Positions 63,159-64,000 of a DNA stretch of 64,000 nt are shown piece by piece; position 1 is the first letter of the stretch, and each line of letters opens with the position of its first letter. This DNA comes from Raphanus sativus. Lineage: Eukaryota > Streptophyta > Magnoliopsida > Brassicales > Brassicaceae. The notes beneath the pieces are model-generated. The model was not told the DNA's origin and ran no database searches. It was given only the letters and a program-made list of their open reading frames with translations. A program made the position numbers and the translations under genes. Location: assembly GCF_000801105.2 (NCBI RefSeq), contig NC_079517.1, positions 8,494,001 to 8,558,000 on the forward strand, given 5' to 3'.

Positions 63159-63793
63159 TTAGAAGTTATTTAAATTTAATATTATGTCATTGTAAAATTA
63201 AATTATATTTCAAATAACTTTTAAATAAACAAAAATAATGATTGTCATAACAACTGCTATCCAAAATCATTGATATACATTTTATGTAGATACACATTTG
63301 TTATAATAACAAATATGTAAAAAGAAATATATATTTATCGATTCACATATTTAGATAGGAAAATTGTATTAGATATTAAAACTAAAATGGTGTAAAAGGG
63401 TTATGGTTTTAAATTATGTGGTTCCTATATGATATGGGTTTAAAACTTTAAATGTTTACTTATTTTAAAGTCTATAAAATTATTTTGATATGTTTTTGTT
63501 AGATTTTTACAAAGTAAAAAGTCCACCCTTTTAAAAGTACAGATAAAAATCTACTCTTTTTGTTTTTAATTATAAATAGTTTTAGAAGAAAACTTTTATT
63601 TGAAAATATAAGTTGTTTTCACATTTCAATACACCTTTTGTATTTATTGAATATTGTGTATCCAATAAAATAATGCATGCATTTTTATGGTTGATTGGAT
63701 TTATACATAAATACAACTTTTAAAAATTAATAAGTTTTTTAGTGTTGATTTTTTTATTAAAACGACTTATATTTAAATATAGAGGGAGTAGTA
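63159..63793. other. intergenic between inverted Helitrons
   Basis: AT-rich DNA ending in TATAGAGGGAGTAG, which resembles one end of a Stowaway element. No partner end or gene is visible. Confidence 0.5.
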
Positions 63794-64000
63794 TCTATCT
63801 TATTAAAACAGAAACATTCTGTTGGACCTAACATTTATTTTGTAAGTTTTTAAATTAAATACACCTTTATACTTTATAGTTAAACATACATTAAATCACC
63901 AATGTTCATTTCTTTATACTACTATCCATGTTTCCAAACAATATACTTATTTCTTTATACTACTATCAATGTTTCCAAACAATATACTTATTTCTTTATA
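63794..64000 (+). mobile_element. Helitron 5' part, cut by the window end
   Basis: A|TCTATCTTATTAAAACAG begins at 63794. The next 207 bases closely match the reverse complement of 63158 back to about 62950, including the GTTTCCAAACAATATAC repeat units. The 3' end lies outside the window. Confidence 0.78.

Overview
The window is plant nuclear DNA, very probably from Brassica, Raphanus or a close Brassicaceae relative. It is AT-rich and its genes have GT-AG introns. The nine protein genes I can build follow, in order and orientation, the order I recall for Arabidopsis thaliana At1g76350 to At1g76420: NLP5 (+), PBL31 (-), PBL22 (-), BRD2 (-), PUB43 (+), OST1B (-), OEP21B (+), ATL8 (+), CUC3 (-). 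Every exon chain was joined by hand and keeps frame from start to stop. Gene names come from recalled sequence similarity and synteny; no search was run.

Layout. 1-11.5 kb is gene-free. It holds a Helitron end, a non-autonomous Copia LTR element on the minus strand (3511-9471, near-identical 153-bp LTRs, GAAAT target duplication) and an 890-bp fold-back element with telomere-like arms and a 9-bp target duplication (9937-10826). 11.5-37.6 kb is the gene-dense block: NLP5, two RLCK-VII kinases in tandem, the bromodomain gene BRD2, the U-box ligase PUB43, the ER oligosaccharyltransferase subunit OST1B and the plastid pore OEP21B. 37.6-64 kb is expanded by small mobile DNA (Helitrons, PIF/Harbinger-like MITEs, SINE-like pieces, satellites) around just two genes, ATL8 and CUC3.

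The genes do not form a pathway. They are a conserved syntenic block: nitrate response (NLP5), immune-type signalling (PBL31, PBL22), chromatin remodelling (BRD2), ubiquitination (PUB43, ATL8), N-glycosylation (OST1B), plastid envelope transport (OEP21B) and organ-boundary formation (CUC3). BRD2/PUB43 and OST1B/OEP21B are head-to-head pairs whose shared promoters carry TGGGCC/TGGGCT (site II-like) and CACGTG motifs.

I saw no undescribed multi-gene system. The points most worth a second look are: the 2-bp insertion that changes the CUC3 C-terminus; the (GA)50 tract in the CUC3 leader; the duplicated palindrome plus G-box module between OST1B and OEP21B; the Copia element with fresh LTRs but a dead pol; the fold-back element with telomere-like arms; and the dense Helitron/MITE landscape.
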